DNA from: Polyangiaceae bacterium
GTDB lineage: Bacteria > Myxococcota_A > Polyangia > Polyangiales > Polyangiaceae
Direction: 5' to 3'
Length of the DNA: 64,000 nucleotides
Assembly (NCBI GenBank): GCA_016712345.1
Contig: JADJRH010000011.1
Location: 992,001 to 1,056,000 of the forward strand
Under the pieces are notes generated by a model. That model did no database searches, was not told where the DNA came from, and saw nothing but the letters and a program-made list of their open reading frames with translations. Below, piece after piece: positions 1 to 8,184 of this stretch. The translations under genes and the position numbers were made by a program. Position 1 is the stretch's first letter. Each line of letters begins with the position of its first letter.

Positions 1-1047
1 GTTTTATCGCTTCACTTCGACCATCGACTTCTTGGGATTGCGCACACCAACCTGGGAATTTTGGAGCAGGAGCAGGGCGCCACAAACGCCGCGAAAAAGC
101 GCCTGGATCGCGCGCTTTTGTTGTTGAAAGAAGCGGGGGATACTCGCCTCTACGGCATTGCGCTCACCAACTTGGGCCTCTTGCATCACGAAGAAGGTCG
201 CCTTGAAGAAGCGCGTTTTTGCCATGAACAGGCGCTTGCCAAGCTGAGCGTCGCCGGGGACCGGCGATCGCTCGGCTTGGCGCACGTGAGACTCGGCGCT
301 GTGCTCGCATCGCTTGGACAATTGGATGAGGGGAGGGTCGCTTTCGCCCGCGGCGCTCGCGCCGCGGGCGAAAGCGACCCCCCCGTCCTCGCCGCGACAG
401 AAGCGGCGCTCGCATTGATCGATCTCGCCCTCGCAAGGCGGGCACAGGACGAACGAAGATTCGAAGCGGCACAGGGCCACTTGAGCAAGGCGGCTCGCCG
501 TTTAGATCAAGCGAGACGAGGCACAGGCGGCGAACCGTCACCGGCAGAACGTTCCGATGATGTTCGGACGTTGCTTCGCATCGCGGAGCGCGGAATCAGC
601 GCGCTTTCGGGAACGGGGGCGCAAAGTGTACACAATGAACATTCGCCCGTGTCTGCGGCTCGCGTGCGCGAAAAAACAGTGGGTGAAAGCGAGACGCGAT
701 CGGGGGCGCCTGAGCGCGCGCTGCTTCTTTCGCCGGGTGGAAACTGGCTTCGTTGCCCAGGGGGAACGTGGCAAGACCTTCGAAAGCGCGGCCCCGCGCG
801 AAGATTGTTGATTGCGCTTGTGGAGCGGCAGCGAGAGTCTCCGGGCGCCGGAGTGTCCTTGAATGAATTGCAAAAAGCCGGTTGGCCCGGTGAGCAAATG
901 GCGGCGGCTTCAGCGGCGAATCGGATTTATGTGGCCCTTCACCAATTGCGATCTCTCGGACTTTCAGACAAGGTGATTCGTACCAAAGACGGTTATTTGT
1001 TGGACCCAACACTGCCTGTATACAATACCACCATTGAACCTGTGTGA
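1..1047 (+). CDS. TPR protein with C-terminal winged-helix domain (5' end outside window)
   Basis: The frame is open from the first base, so the start lies upstream; 348 residues are visible. Residues about 10-115 hold tetratricopeptide-like repeats in which a helix pair ending in 'IAHTNLG', 'IALTNLG' and 'LAHVRLG' recurs. A poorly conserved Arg/Ala-rich stretch follows. The last ~100 residues resemble an OmpR/SARP-type winged helix: a beta-rich start, helices containing 'NELQKAGWPG' and 'RIYVALHQLR', and a closing hairpin 'IRTKDGYLLDP'. This layout matches the tail of large myxobacterial TPR regulators that often carry an N-terminal kinase or ATPase, but that part is not visible here. The function is probably signalling or transcription control (inference). 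A perfect 22-bp-arm inverted repeat lies inside the coding sequence. Confidence 0.8.
   Translation, partial: VLSLHFDHRLLGIAHTNLGILEQEQGATNAAKKRLDRALLLLKEAGDTRLYGIALTNLGLLHHEEGRLEEARFCHEQALAKLSVAGDRRSLGLAHVRLGAVLASLGQLDEGRVAFARGARAAGESDPPVLAATEAALALIDLALARRAQDERRFEAAQGHLSKAARRLDQARRGTGGEPSPAERSDDVRTLLRIAERGISALSGTGAQSVHNEHSPVSAARVREKTVGESETRSGAPERALLLSPGGNWLRCPGGTWQDLRKRGPARRLLIALVERQRESPGAGVSLNELQKAGWPGEQMAAASAANRIYVALHQLRSLGLSDKVIRTKDGYLLDPTLPVYNTTIEPV
335..380. repeat. Perfect inverted repeat inside the TPR gene
   Basis: Bases 335-356 are the exact reverse complement of 359-380, with a two-base loop. The sequence codes for part of the TPR region and reads as a mirrored Ala/Arg/Gly stretch on both strands. 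The GC-rich arms would form a very stable hairpin in DNA or mRNA. Confidence 0.9.
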
Positions 1048-1067
1048 CCGGCTGCGAGGATCTACCC

Positions 1068-2495
1068 ATGTCTGAATTGTTGAAACTTTCGGGGCTTTCA
1101 CTTGCCAAAAAAATCCGCCGAAAAGAAGTATCTTCCCGCACCGTTGTTGAAGCGCATATTGGGCATATTCAAAAAGTCAACCCGGTGCTCAATGCCATGG
1201 TGCAAGACCGGTTTGAAGAGGCGCTTGCCGAGGCCGACGCCGCGGATCGGGCGCTTGTAAAAGGTGACGCACTGCCACCTTTTCACGGCGTGCCGTGCAG
1301 TATTAAAGAGGCATTTGCGGTGCGCGGTATGCCCAACACATCGGGGCTCGTGGCGCGAAAGGGTAGGTTGGCGGAACGGGATGCGATCACCGTGGAGCGG
1401 CTGCGCAAGGCCGGGTCGATTGTTCTTGGGGTGACCAACATCTCTGAACTGTGCATGTGGATGGAGTCAAACAACAGGGTATACGGCAGGTCAAACAACC
1501 CGTATGATCCTACCCGAACCGTGGGTGGGTCGTCGGGGGGTGAAGGGGCCATTATCGGGGTTGGCGGGGCGCCCTACGGGCTCGGGTCTGACATTGGTGG
1601 GTCGATCCGCATGCCGGCCTTTTTTAACGGCGTTTTTGGGCACAAACCGTCGGGAGGGCTCGTGCCCAATGCGGGCCAATTTCCGCCCGCCACGCCGGGT
1701 ATAGAAGATTACGTTTGCACCGGGCCCATCGCGCGACGGGCGGAAGATCTCTACCCACTCATGCAAGTTCTTTTGGAGGGCGAAACACGCGCTCACAGGC
1801 TCAAAGACCCGGCCGATGTGGACTTGTCTACCCTGACAGTTTCAGTTGTGGAGGATGATGGGGTTCGCCCGGTGGATGCCGAGCTGCTGTCGGCCATGGG
1901 TAGAGCCGCGCAGGCGCTTGCAAAACGCGGCGCCAAGATCAAGAGTGTACACATTCCCGACTTTAAACACGCGTTTGCCATTTGGGGCGCTATGGTAGGC
2001 GAGGGAGGCGGGCCTTCTTTCGCCGAGTTGTTGGGCGAGGGAACACCCATTCCAATTGCCAAGGAGATCGCCCGATTTGCGGCGGGAAAATCTCCCCATA
2101 CCTTACCGGCGTTGGCGCTTGCGTTGTTGGAGTTGGTTCCCAAAGTGGCAGGCAGCGGCCAAACCCAAAAATTTGTGGAGTTGGGTCAAAAACTTCAGCG
2201 CGAAGTGGTGGAGTTGATAGGGCCCAATGGGGTGCTTTTGTACCCGCCGCACCCGCTCCCCGCGCCCAAACACAATGCGCCGCTCTTTAGGCCATTCAGG
2301 TGGGTGTACACAGCGATCTTTAATGTGCTTAAATTGCCGGTGACCGCGGTGCCCATGGGGCTTTCACGCGAGGGCGCGCCGCTGGGTGTACAAGTGGCGT
2401 CGGTGCCTTGGAATGACCATGTGACGCTGGCGGTGGCGCGCGCTTTGGAAGAAGACGCGGGCGGCTGGCAACCGCCTCCCATGTGGTTTGGTTGA
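1068..2495 (+). CDS. Amidase signature family hydrolase
   Basis: This is a complete 475-residue amidase-signature (AS) enzyme. The Ser-cisSer-Lys machinery is visible: the lysine in 'PCSIKEAF' (about residue 83), the glycine/serine loop 'GGSSGGEGA' (about 158-166) and the nucleophile region 'GSDIGGSIR' (about 177-185). Length and spacing fit FAAH-like or GatA-like amidases that hydrolyse C-N amide bonds; the substrate cannot be read from sequence. No signal peptide is seen, so it is probably cytoplasmic. The ATG at 1068 follows a GAGGA element at suitable spacing. A GTG at 1044 in the same frame overlaps the upstream stop and lacks a better site. The short gap suggests co-transcription with the upstream gene. 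Confidence 0.93.
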   Translation: MSELLKLSGLSLAKKIRRKEVSSRTVVEAHIGHIQKVNPVLNAMVQDRFEEALAEADAADRALVKGDALPPFHGVPCSIKEAFAVRGMPNTSGLVARKGRLAERDAITVERLRKAGSIVLGVTNISELCMWMESNNRVYGRSNNPYDPTRTVGGSSGGEGAIIGVGGAPYGLGSDIGGSIRMPAFFNGVFGHKPSGGLVPNAGQFPPATPGIEDYVCTGPIARRAEDLYPLMQVLLEGETRAHRLKDPADVDLSTLTVSVVEDDGVRPVDAELLSAMGRAAQALAKRGAKIKSVHIPDFKHAFAIWGAMVGEGGGPSFAELLGEGTPIPIAKEIARFAAGKSPHTLPALALALLELVPKVAGSGQTQKFVELGQKLQREVVELIGPNGVLLYPPHPLPAPKHNAPLFRPFRWVYTAIFNVLKLPVTAVPMGLSREGAPLGVQVASVPWNDHVTLAVARALEEDAGGWQPPPMWFG

Positions 2496-2512
2496 TGGGC
2501 CGTGTAACTCCG

Positions 2513-2890
2513 TGATCTCCATGCCTCCTGGGTAACTTCCCTTTAGCGGAACGTTCTGCAAGGCACGGATCCAGTCTTGTCGAGACGTTTGGGACACCCT
2601 TGCCCGTCGCCAAGCGGAAAAGCGAACAGCGTGGCGCGTCGGGTTCTCCAGATGGAGTTCTGTGGCGAGCGCAGCCACGACGAAAACGAGAGACCGGCGA
2701 GACCGGTGGATGGCGACGTGATGGACATTTCAAGTCGCCGGACCTCCCAGAACGGGCTCTCTTCTGCTGCATCGACAACTCAACCGCAACGAGTTACTCG
2801 CCGTTCGAATGAGGCGCATGCGCCGCTGGGGAACTCCGTGTTGATTACGACGTGTCAGGTGAGTGGCATTTCAGGTCGTTGCGGGGCGCT
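2513..2890. repeat. Intergenic repeat, copy 1 of an inverted ~310-bp pair
   Basis: Bases about 2531-2840 recur on the opposite strand at about 38397-38705, with only three mismatches seen by eye. The flank at 2513-2530 also matches (GATCTCC then CCTCCTGGGTAAC). Bases 2833-2886 (CTCCGTGTTGA, ACGACGTGTCAGGT, TTTCAGGTCGTTGCGGGG) recur inverted at about 22446-22505. No convincing gene lies in the element: frames on both strands are open but Arg/Ser-rich with no recognisable family. It fills the gap between the amidase and tssC stops. Confidence 0.85.
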
Positions 2891-2949
2891 GAAGTTACCC
2901 TCAGGTTGAATGGAGACGCGAAGCTGGCGCCCGGCAACTGTTCTTCCGC

Positions 2950-4446
2950 TTACTCTTTGTCGAGTTTGCCGGCCAGGTTGAGCGAAAACGAAGCGCCCAT
3001 GTATTTGAGGTGGGGGCGCACCTGAAGATCTACCCTATACCAACCGGCGTTGCCGGGCACTTCACTGACTGTCACTTTGGCGCGGCGCAGCGGCCTGCGA
3101 GCGCGAACGGAGGCGGATGCAACTTCTACATCGGAGACAAATTGACCTAGCCAGTTATTGAGTTCTTGCTCCAGGTCAAGCCGCTCTTTCCAAGTTCCAA
3201 TCTGCTCGCGCTGCATGACTTTGAGGTAGTGCGAAATGCGGCAGATAATGAACATGTAGGGCAGTTGAGTGCCAAGCCGGTAGTTGATTTCTGCGGCGCG
3301 CCCCTCGTCGGTGTTGGGGTAGGTTTTGGGCTTTTGTACAGACGCGGCTGAGAAGAAACAGGCATCTTCGGTATCTTTGCGGTAGGTGAAACCGATAAAG
3401 CCTTGTTCGCTCAGTTCGTATTCTCGATGCTCAGTGAGCATGATCTCGGTGGGAATTTTGGCCTGAAGTTCACCGAGCGCGTCGTATTTGTGCAAGACAA
3501 GGTTTTCGACAGTGCCGCCCGACTGCGGTCCCACAATGTTGGGGCACCACCTGAATTTGGCAAAACTGTCGGCGAGCCGCGTTGCAAAGGCAAACGTGGG
3601 CGCACCCCAAAGGTAAGATTCGTGCCGGCCGACTACGTCTTCTTCGTAGTTGAATGCGCGCACCGGAACGGTGGAGGCGCCGTAGGGTAGACGTAACAAA
3701 AACCTCGGCAAAAGAAGGCCCACGTAGCGAGCGTCTTCGGTTTCTCGAAGGGCGTTGTACTTGGTGTACTGCGGGCCTTCAAACATGGCCCGTATGTCTT
3801 TCAGGTTGGGGATATTCAGGTAGTCTTTGAGCCCAAAAAACGCCGGTGCTGCAGTGGCGAAAAACGGCGCATGGGACATGGTGGCGACCGACGCGCACTT
3901 TTGTAAAAGGGCAATGTCCTGCGGGCCGGGACCAAACTCGTACGTTGAAAAAACGGCCGCGTAGGGCCGGCCACCGAAAACGCCGAATTCGTTTGAATAC
4001 ACGATTTTATAAAGACCGCTTTTGGGCACTTCAGGGCTGTCTTCAAAATCGTGGAGCAGGTCTTCTTTGGAGCAGTTGAGTACCTCGACCTTGGTGTTTT
4101 CGCGAAAGTCGACCCGGTCGATCACAAACTTGAGGCCGCGCCAATGTGCTTCAAGCCGCTGGAAAACGGGGTGGTGGAGGATTTCGTTGATTTGGGAAGA
4201 AAGGCGCGTGTCGATCTCGGCAATGAATTGGTCGATGAGCGGCCGATCAATTTCAGGCGCGCTGTCGGGCGAGGAGCCGCGGCGTCCGAAGATTTGTGAA
4301 AGCAGTGCCAAGAGGCCTTTTTTGGCGTCTTCGTACGCTTCTTCGCCGGGGCGTTTGTGCGTCTCCGCGAGTATTTCTTGCAAGAGCGACGACTCGGCGC
4401 TTGGTGTCGCCTGCGATGGATCGGCGTTCGGCTGCTCGATAGACAT
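2950..4446 (-). CDS. tssC: Type VI secretion sheath large subunit TssC
   Basis: This is a full-length TssC/VipB homologue (498 residues from the ATG at 4446). TssC pairs with TssB to form the contractile sheath around the Hcp tube. Diagnostic stretches include 'HHPVFQRLEAHWRGLKFV' near residue 90, 'SNEFGVFGGRPYAA', the central 'AAAPAFFGLKDY' and the C-terminal 'LNLAGKLDKE'. A GTG nine codons upstream is possible, but the ATG has a GGGAACGA element before it and keeps the usual N terminus. No tssB, hcp, vgrG or other T6SS gene is within the window; the neighbours are a repeat and a divergent kinase. It is therefore an orphan, or the edge of a cluster scattered elsewhere. Confidence 0.93.
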   Translation of the reverse strand: MSIEQPNADPSQATPSAESSLLQEILAETHKRPGEEAYEDAKKGLLALLSQIFGRRGSSPDSAPEIDRPLIDQFIAEIDTRLSSQINEILHHPVFQRLEAHWRGLKFVIDRVDFRENTKVEVLNCSKEDLLHDFEDSPEVPKSGLYKIVYSNEFGVFGGRPYAAVFSTYEFGPGPQDIALLQKCASVATMSHAPFFATAAPAFFGLKDYLNIPNLKDIRAMFEGPQYTKYNALRETEDARYVGLLLPRFLLRLPYGASTVPVRAFNYEEDVVGRHESYLWGAPTFAFATRLADSFAKFRWCPNIVGPQSGGTVENLVLHKYDALGELQAKIPTEIMLTEHREYELSEQGFIGFTYRKDTEDACFFSAASVQKPKTYPNTDEGRAAEINYRLGTQLPYMFIICRISHYLKVMQREQIGTWKERLDLEQELNNWLGQFVSDVEVASASVRARRPLRRAKVTVSEVPGNAGWYRVDLQVRPHLKYMGASFSLNLAGKLDKE

Positions 4447-4627
4447 GCGCGTCGTTCCCGTTTGGCTATCCACGGCAAGCCGCCGCGGGCGGCCAATTTA
4501 CACGAGGGTTGGCTTGGTAAACCAGCCCCATCGGACAAACCGATTCTCGCGCGCCGAACGCGCTCATGGACCGGACAAGGCTCCTTGAGATAACGTTGAT
4601 CATTCGGTTTCTGGAGGTGAGGCCGCG
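4447..4627. promoter_or_regulatory. Divergent intergenic region between tssC and the Ser/Thr kinase gene
   Basis: These 181 bases must hold the promoters of both divergent genes. A strong Shine-Dalgarno (GGAGGTGAG, about 4612-4620) precedes the kinase ATG. No clear -35/-10 pair was identified. Confidence 0.4.
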
Positions 4628-6205
4628 ATGCGCGAACGGCCGGGCACAATTGTCGCTGGGAAATATCGCCTCGAGAAACCTCTCGCACGCGGCGGTGTGG
4701 GTACCGTTTGGGTGGCTCATCACCTGGAGCTTGGAAACTCGGTTGCGGTGAAATTTCTCGACCCGCGCGTGGCCTCGTCACCGCAGGTTCGGTCGCGTTT
4801 TGAACGCGAGGCGCGGGCCGCGGCGCACATGCGATCGCCGCACATTGTCCAGGTGTTTGACTACGGGATCACGGGCGACACACCGTATTTGGTGATGGAG
4901 CTGCTTCACGGTGAAACGCTCCACAGTCGTCTGCGGCGCGTGAAGCGAATGGGTTTTGGTGATGTGTACCGTTTGCTCGTGCAGCTTGGAAAAGGCCTAA
5001 GGCGAGCGCATGAGGCGGGGTTTGTTCACCGCGATCTGAAGCCCGCGAATATTTATTTGGCCCACGGCGACGACGAAGAAGATCTCGTAAAAATTCTCGA
5101 CTTTGGCATTGCAAAAGAAACCAACGCCGAGGTGGGCGAAAGCACAAAAACCGGTGAATTGCTTGGTTCGCCGCACTACATGAGCCCGGAGCAGGTGCGC
5201 GGCCAACGTGAGGTGGACGCTCGGAGCGATCTGTGGGCCGTGGGTGTGATCATTTTTAAGATGTTGAGCGGCGAGCTTCCATTTCCGGGTGAAGTTCTCA
5301 CCGCTGTGATCACGCAGATTGTGGTCGATCCGCTGCCGTCGCTGCGGTCGCTCGTGCCCGATGCTCCTCCGGCGGTGGATGGTTTTTTTGCGAAGGCATT
5401 CTCGCGGGATCGCGAGCAGCGCTTTCAAAACATTCGCGAGCTGGTGGCGGCGTTTGGGGAAATTGCGGCGTTTGCGGAACACGTTCCGTCGGCGGCTCAC
5501 TTGGCGGGGGGCGGAGCTTCGGGCGCGCGAACGCCCATGCCTTCGGGGATTGACGGTTTGATGCCGACAATGACGCCCACGGGCACTCCGCTTCCGAGTT
5601 CGTTTCCGGGTTCTGCAAGCGGGTCATATCCGGGAGCGTCGCTTTCGGGGGCGCTTGCGCCGCCGGGTGTACCCCAATTTTCAATGGCGGACAGCGCTGT
5701 GTACACACCGGTTCCGGCGCCTTCATCGGGTTCGCTGACGCCTGCGCCGATCGCCAATTCGGGCGCACCGCCGAGCGGACCGGTGTCAAACGCAGGGGCG
5801 TGGGCCGGCGCGGGCGGCGCACCGGCGGCCCATGCTCCCAAAGCGTCGGGCGCGCGCATGCCCAAGTGGGTGTTCGGTGCGGTGGTGCTTGTGCTGTTGG
5901 TTGGGATCGGCGCGTTTGCGGCGATCAAGTTCACAGGTGATCCGAAGGTGGCCGACGCCGGAGAGCCGCCGCGGGCTGCGCTTTCCGTCGATCCTTCCAA
6001 GGTGGTGCCACCTCGGGCCGCCGCTCCCGGTGAAACGGCGGGAACGCCAACGGTGAGCGCGCCTGAGATTGCTCCGACCGAGGCACCGACGGCCGCGCCT
6101 GCGCCAAGCGCCTCGGCATCACAGGCGGCGACGGCAAAGCCGCGCTCGACAAACCCAACGAGCCGCGGCGGATCCGCTAAGAAGCCTGTGGACACAATCG
6201 ACTGA
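4628..6205 (+). CDS. Eukaryote-like Ser/Thr protein kinase, membrane-anchored
   Basis: This is a 525-residue Hanks-type kinase. Residues ~10-275 form the catalytic domain: glycine loop 'RGGVGTVW' (21-28), ATP-binding Lys42 in 'VAVKF', catalytic loop 'HRDLKPAN' with Asp136, 'DFG' with Asp158, and 'GSPHYMSPEQ' in the activation segment. A long Gly/Ser/Ala/Pro linker follows. One transmembrane helix (about 413-435) starts after 'ARMPKWVFG', and a Pro/Ala-rich tail ends the protein. The kinase domain should be cytoplasmic and the tail periplasmic. The Shine-Dalgarno is strong. It is divergent from tssC; in other bacteria PpkA-type kinases regulate T6SS, so a link is conceivable but unproven. The PEGA-domain gene downstream is a common partner type in myxobacteria. 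Confidence 0.95.
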   Translation: MRERPGTIVAGKYRLEKPLARGGVGTVWVAHHLELGNSVAVKFLDPRVASSPQVRSRFEREARAAAHMRSPHIVQVFDYGITGDTPYLVMELLHGETLHSRLRRVKRMGFGDVYRLLVQLGKGLRRAHEAGFVHRDLKPANIYLAHGDDEEDLVKILDFGIAKETNAEVGESTKTGELLGSPHYMSPEQVRGQREVDARSDLWAVGVIIFKMLSGELPFPGEVLTAVITQIVVDPLPSLRSLVPDAPPAVDGFFAKAFSRDREQRFQNIRELVAAFGEIAAFAEHVPSAAHLAGGGASGARTPMPSGIDGLMPTMTPTGTPLPSSFPGSASGSYPGASLSGALAPPGVPQFSMADSAVYTPVPAPSSGSLTPAPIANSGAPPSGPVSNAGAWAGAGGAPAAHAPKASGARMPKWVFGAVVLVLLVGIGAFAAIKFTGDPKVADAGEPPRAALSVDPSKVVPPRAAAPGETAGTPTVSAPEIAPTEAPTAAPAPSASASQAATAKPRSTNPTSRGGSAKKPVDTID

Positions 6206-6284
6206 CCTTGCGCGGCCGAGCGGAGCCGCGCCAAATGGGCTGTGATGTCCTTTCAACGCGCTTCGTTTCAAAAATGTACACATT

Positions 6285-7280
6285 GTGGCGGCGGCCGTTG
6301 CATTGTCCGCTCCCGGAAGCGTGAGCGCGCAGTCGCCGGATGAAACGCAGCGGCGAGCGATAGCGCAGGCCCTTTTTGACGAAGCGCAGAAGTTGATGGA
6401 GGCCGGAAATTTCAGTCCGGCGTGCATTAAACTGGAAGAAGTTGTGCGGTTGTCGCCGGGGAAGATCGGCGCCGTGATCACGCTCGCCAAGTGTTACGAG
6501 GGCGAAGGGAAACTCGCGAGCGCGTGGTCGCGGTACCGCAACGCCGCCGACGCGGCGAAAGTGGCGGGCGATCCGCGCGCGAAAGACGCGCAGAAAAAGG
6601 TCGAAGAACTCGATGCGAAAGTGCCGCGGCTCACCATTGTTGTGGGCCTGAAAGCCGGCGCGGTGGTTGGGCTGCGGGTGATGCGCGACGGATCTGAGGT
6701 GAGCGCGGCGCAATGGGGTGTTGCCATTCCGGTGGACCCGGGCGACCACCACGTGGAGGCCACGGCGCCGGGAAAACAGGCGTTTGTGACCGACGTGACA
6801 CTCGCCGTCGGAGCCACAACGACGCTTGAAATTGCGGAACTCGTTGAGCCGAATCCCACGCCGACGGCAACTCCAACGGCCGCGCCAACGCCGACGGCGG
6901 TCGTAACCGCGCTGCCGACGGCGGATGCAGGTCCAACCAAAGTGCTCGGTTTGCCGCCCCGAACGTGGGGTTTCGTGATCGGCGGCGTGGGTACACTTGG
7001 CATTGTCGCGGGCGCCGTTGCCGGTGCCGTTGCGTTGGGTCAACACGACGCGCTCGCGGCTCAGTGTCTCAACCGCTTTTGCGGAGCGGACAAGCGCGGC
7101 GATATCGCGGCGTACGAAACAACCGGCCTTGTTTCAACCATCGGCTTTGCCGCGGGCGGAGCGCTTGCCGCCGCCGGTGTTGTGATTTGGCTCGTGAGTC
7201 CCGCCTCGGCCGCTCCGCCCAAGGTGAGCGTTGCGCCGGTGGTAACGCTCGGCGGCGCCGGCCTCGTTGGGAGATTTTGA
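6285..7280 (+). CDS. PEGA-domain, TPR-like membrane protein
   Basis: About 331 residues. The N terminus ends in 'APGSVSAQS', which looks like the end of a cleavable signal peptide, but the signal is short when started at the GTG at 6285. An in-frame stop at 6243-6245 limits upstream choices, so the exact start is uncertain. Residues ~20-110 hold TPR-like helices ('ALFDEAQKLMEAGNFSPAC'). Residues ~115-185 match a PEGA domain ('VMRDGSEV', 'PGDHHVEATAPGK'). A Thr/Pro linker, two hydrophobic segments (about 225-250 and 283-306) and a short Ala/Val-rich tail follow. The layout is common beside Hanks kinases in myxobacteria and suggests an envelope scaffold. The stop is one base before the next start, so the two genes are translationally coupled. 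Confidence 0.85.
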   Translation: MAAAVALSAPGSVSAQSPDETQRRAIAQALFDEAQKLMEAGNFSPACIKLEEVVRLSPGKIGAVITLAKCYEGEGKLASAWSRYRNAADAAKVAGDPRAKDAQKKVEELDAKVPRLTIVVGLKAGAVVGLRVMRDGSEVSAAQWGVAIPVDPGDHHVEATAPGKQAFVTDVTLAVGATTTLEIAELVEPNPTPTATPTAAPTPTAVVTALPTADAGPTKVLGLPPRTWGFVIGGVGTLGIVAGAVAGAVALGQHDALAAQCLNRFCGADKRGDIAAYETTGLVSTIGFAAGGALAAAGVVIWLVSPASAAPPKVSVAPVVTLGGAGLVGRF

Positions 7281-7281
7281 T

Positions 7282-8184
7282 ATGAAAACCTGTCTTCCTT
7301 TGGCGCTCGCGTTTGCGGTGAGCTTTGGCGGCGGAGCGGCTTGCACGAGCTTGTTGGGGACATTTGAAACCGCCGAAGGGGGAAGCGGCGGAACGGGTGG
7401 GAGCGGCGGAACCACCGTTTCCACATCGTCGACAGCCACATCGACCGTCGATTGCGCGTCGGTTGAGTGTTGCGTTGCCGACGATTGCCCGATGGTTGGC
7501 ACACCCGATTGCGCAACCCGGGTGTGCTCGGGCAACAAGTGTACACCTCAGTTTGAGAGTCCGGGCACGATTGTCTCCAATCAAATGCCGGGCGACTGCT
7601 TGCAAATGCAGTGCGACGGTGAAGGCAATGAAGTCGCCGTCCCGCTCGACTCCGACATTTTCGATGACTCCAACGAGTGTACACAAGATGGGTGCACCGA
7701 CGGATCTCCAACGCACACTCCCGTAGATGTCGGAAGCGCCTGCACCGCGCCCGGAGGGGCTCACTGCAATGCGGCCGCGGAGTGCGTCGAGTGCACCGAG
7801 GGAAGTCATTGTTTGAGCGGCGTTTGCGGTGCCGCCGGCGCTTGTTTGGCCGCGTCGTGCAGCGACGGCGTGAAAAACGGCGACGAGTTGGCGGTGGACT
7901 GCGGCGGATCGTGCAACGGCTGCGACACCGGTCAGCCGTGTTTGTCGGGCGCCGATTGTTACAACGGGGTCTGCGACGCGGCGTTTTTGTGCGCAGCGCC
8001 GGCCTGTGACGACGGCGTGAAAAACGGCGGCGCATATCTGCAAAACAACGGCGAAACCGATGTTGACTGCGGCGGCCCTGCGGCGCGACGTGTGGTCCGC
8101 TCGCGGCGTGTCTTGCGAACACCGATTGTCTGGGTGGTGCCTGCGACGGCACTTCTTGTATTCCAAACTGCTTTGACGCCGTAA
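7282..8184 (+). CDS. Cys-rich surface lipoprotein, N-terminal part (frame broken near 8078)
   Basis: The ATG at 7282 gives a lipoprotein signal ending in lipobox 'GGAAC', then a Gly/Ser/Thr linker and Cys-rich modules containing 'DGVKNGDE..VDCGG' motifs. From about 8078 the frame loses cysteines and runs to a stop at 8184. The Cys-rich coding signal continues without a gap in another frame from 8079, so residues after about 265 are probably not real protein. Adding one base near 8077-8079 joins both parts into one lipoprotein of about 838 residues ending at 9797. Such proteins are typical myxobacterial cell-surface components; no enzymatic activity is suggested. Confidence 0.8.
   Translation: MKTCLPLALAFAVSFGGGAACTSLLGTFETAEGGSGGTGGSGGTTVSTSSTATSTVDCASVECCVADDCPMVGTPDCATRVCSGNKCTPQFESPGTIVSNQMPGDCLQMQCDGEGNEVAVPLDSDIFDDSNECTQDGCTDGSPTHTPVDVGSACTAPGGAHCNAAAECVECTEGSHCLSGVCGAAGACLAASCSDGVKNGDELAVDCGGSCNGCDTGQPCLSGADCYNGVCDAAFLCAAPACDDGVKNGGAYLQNNGETDVDCGGPAARRVVRSRRVLRTPIVWVVPATALLVFQTALTP

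Noticed and set aside
2577..2909. Gene in the ~310-bp repeat (also opposite 38458-38700)
   Set aside because: Both strands are open and Arg/Ser-rich, no start is supported, and the ends of the frames differ between the two copies.
4122..4781. 219-codon frame spanning tssC and the divergent region
   Set aside because: It overlaps the well-supported tssC start and the kinase start, and is Arg/Pro-rich.
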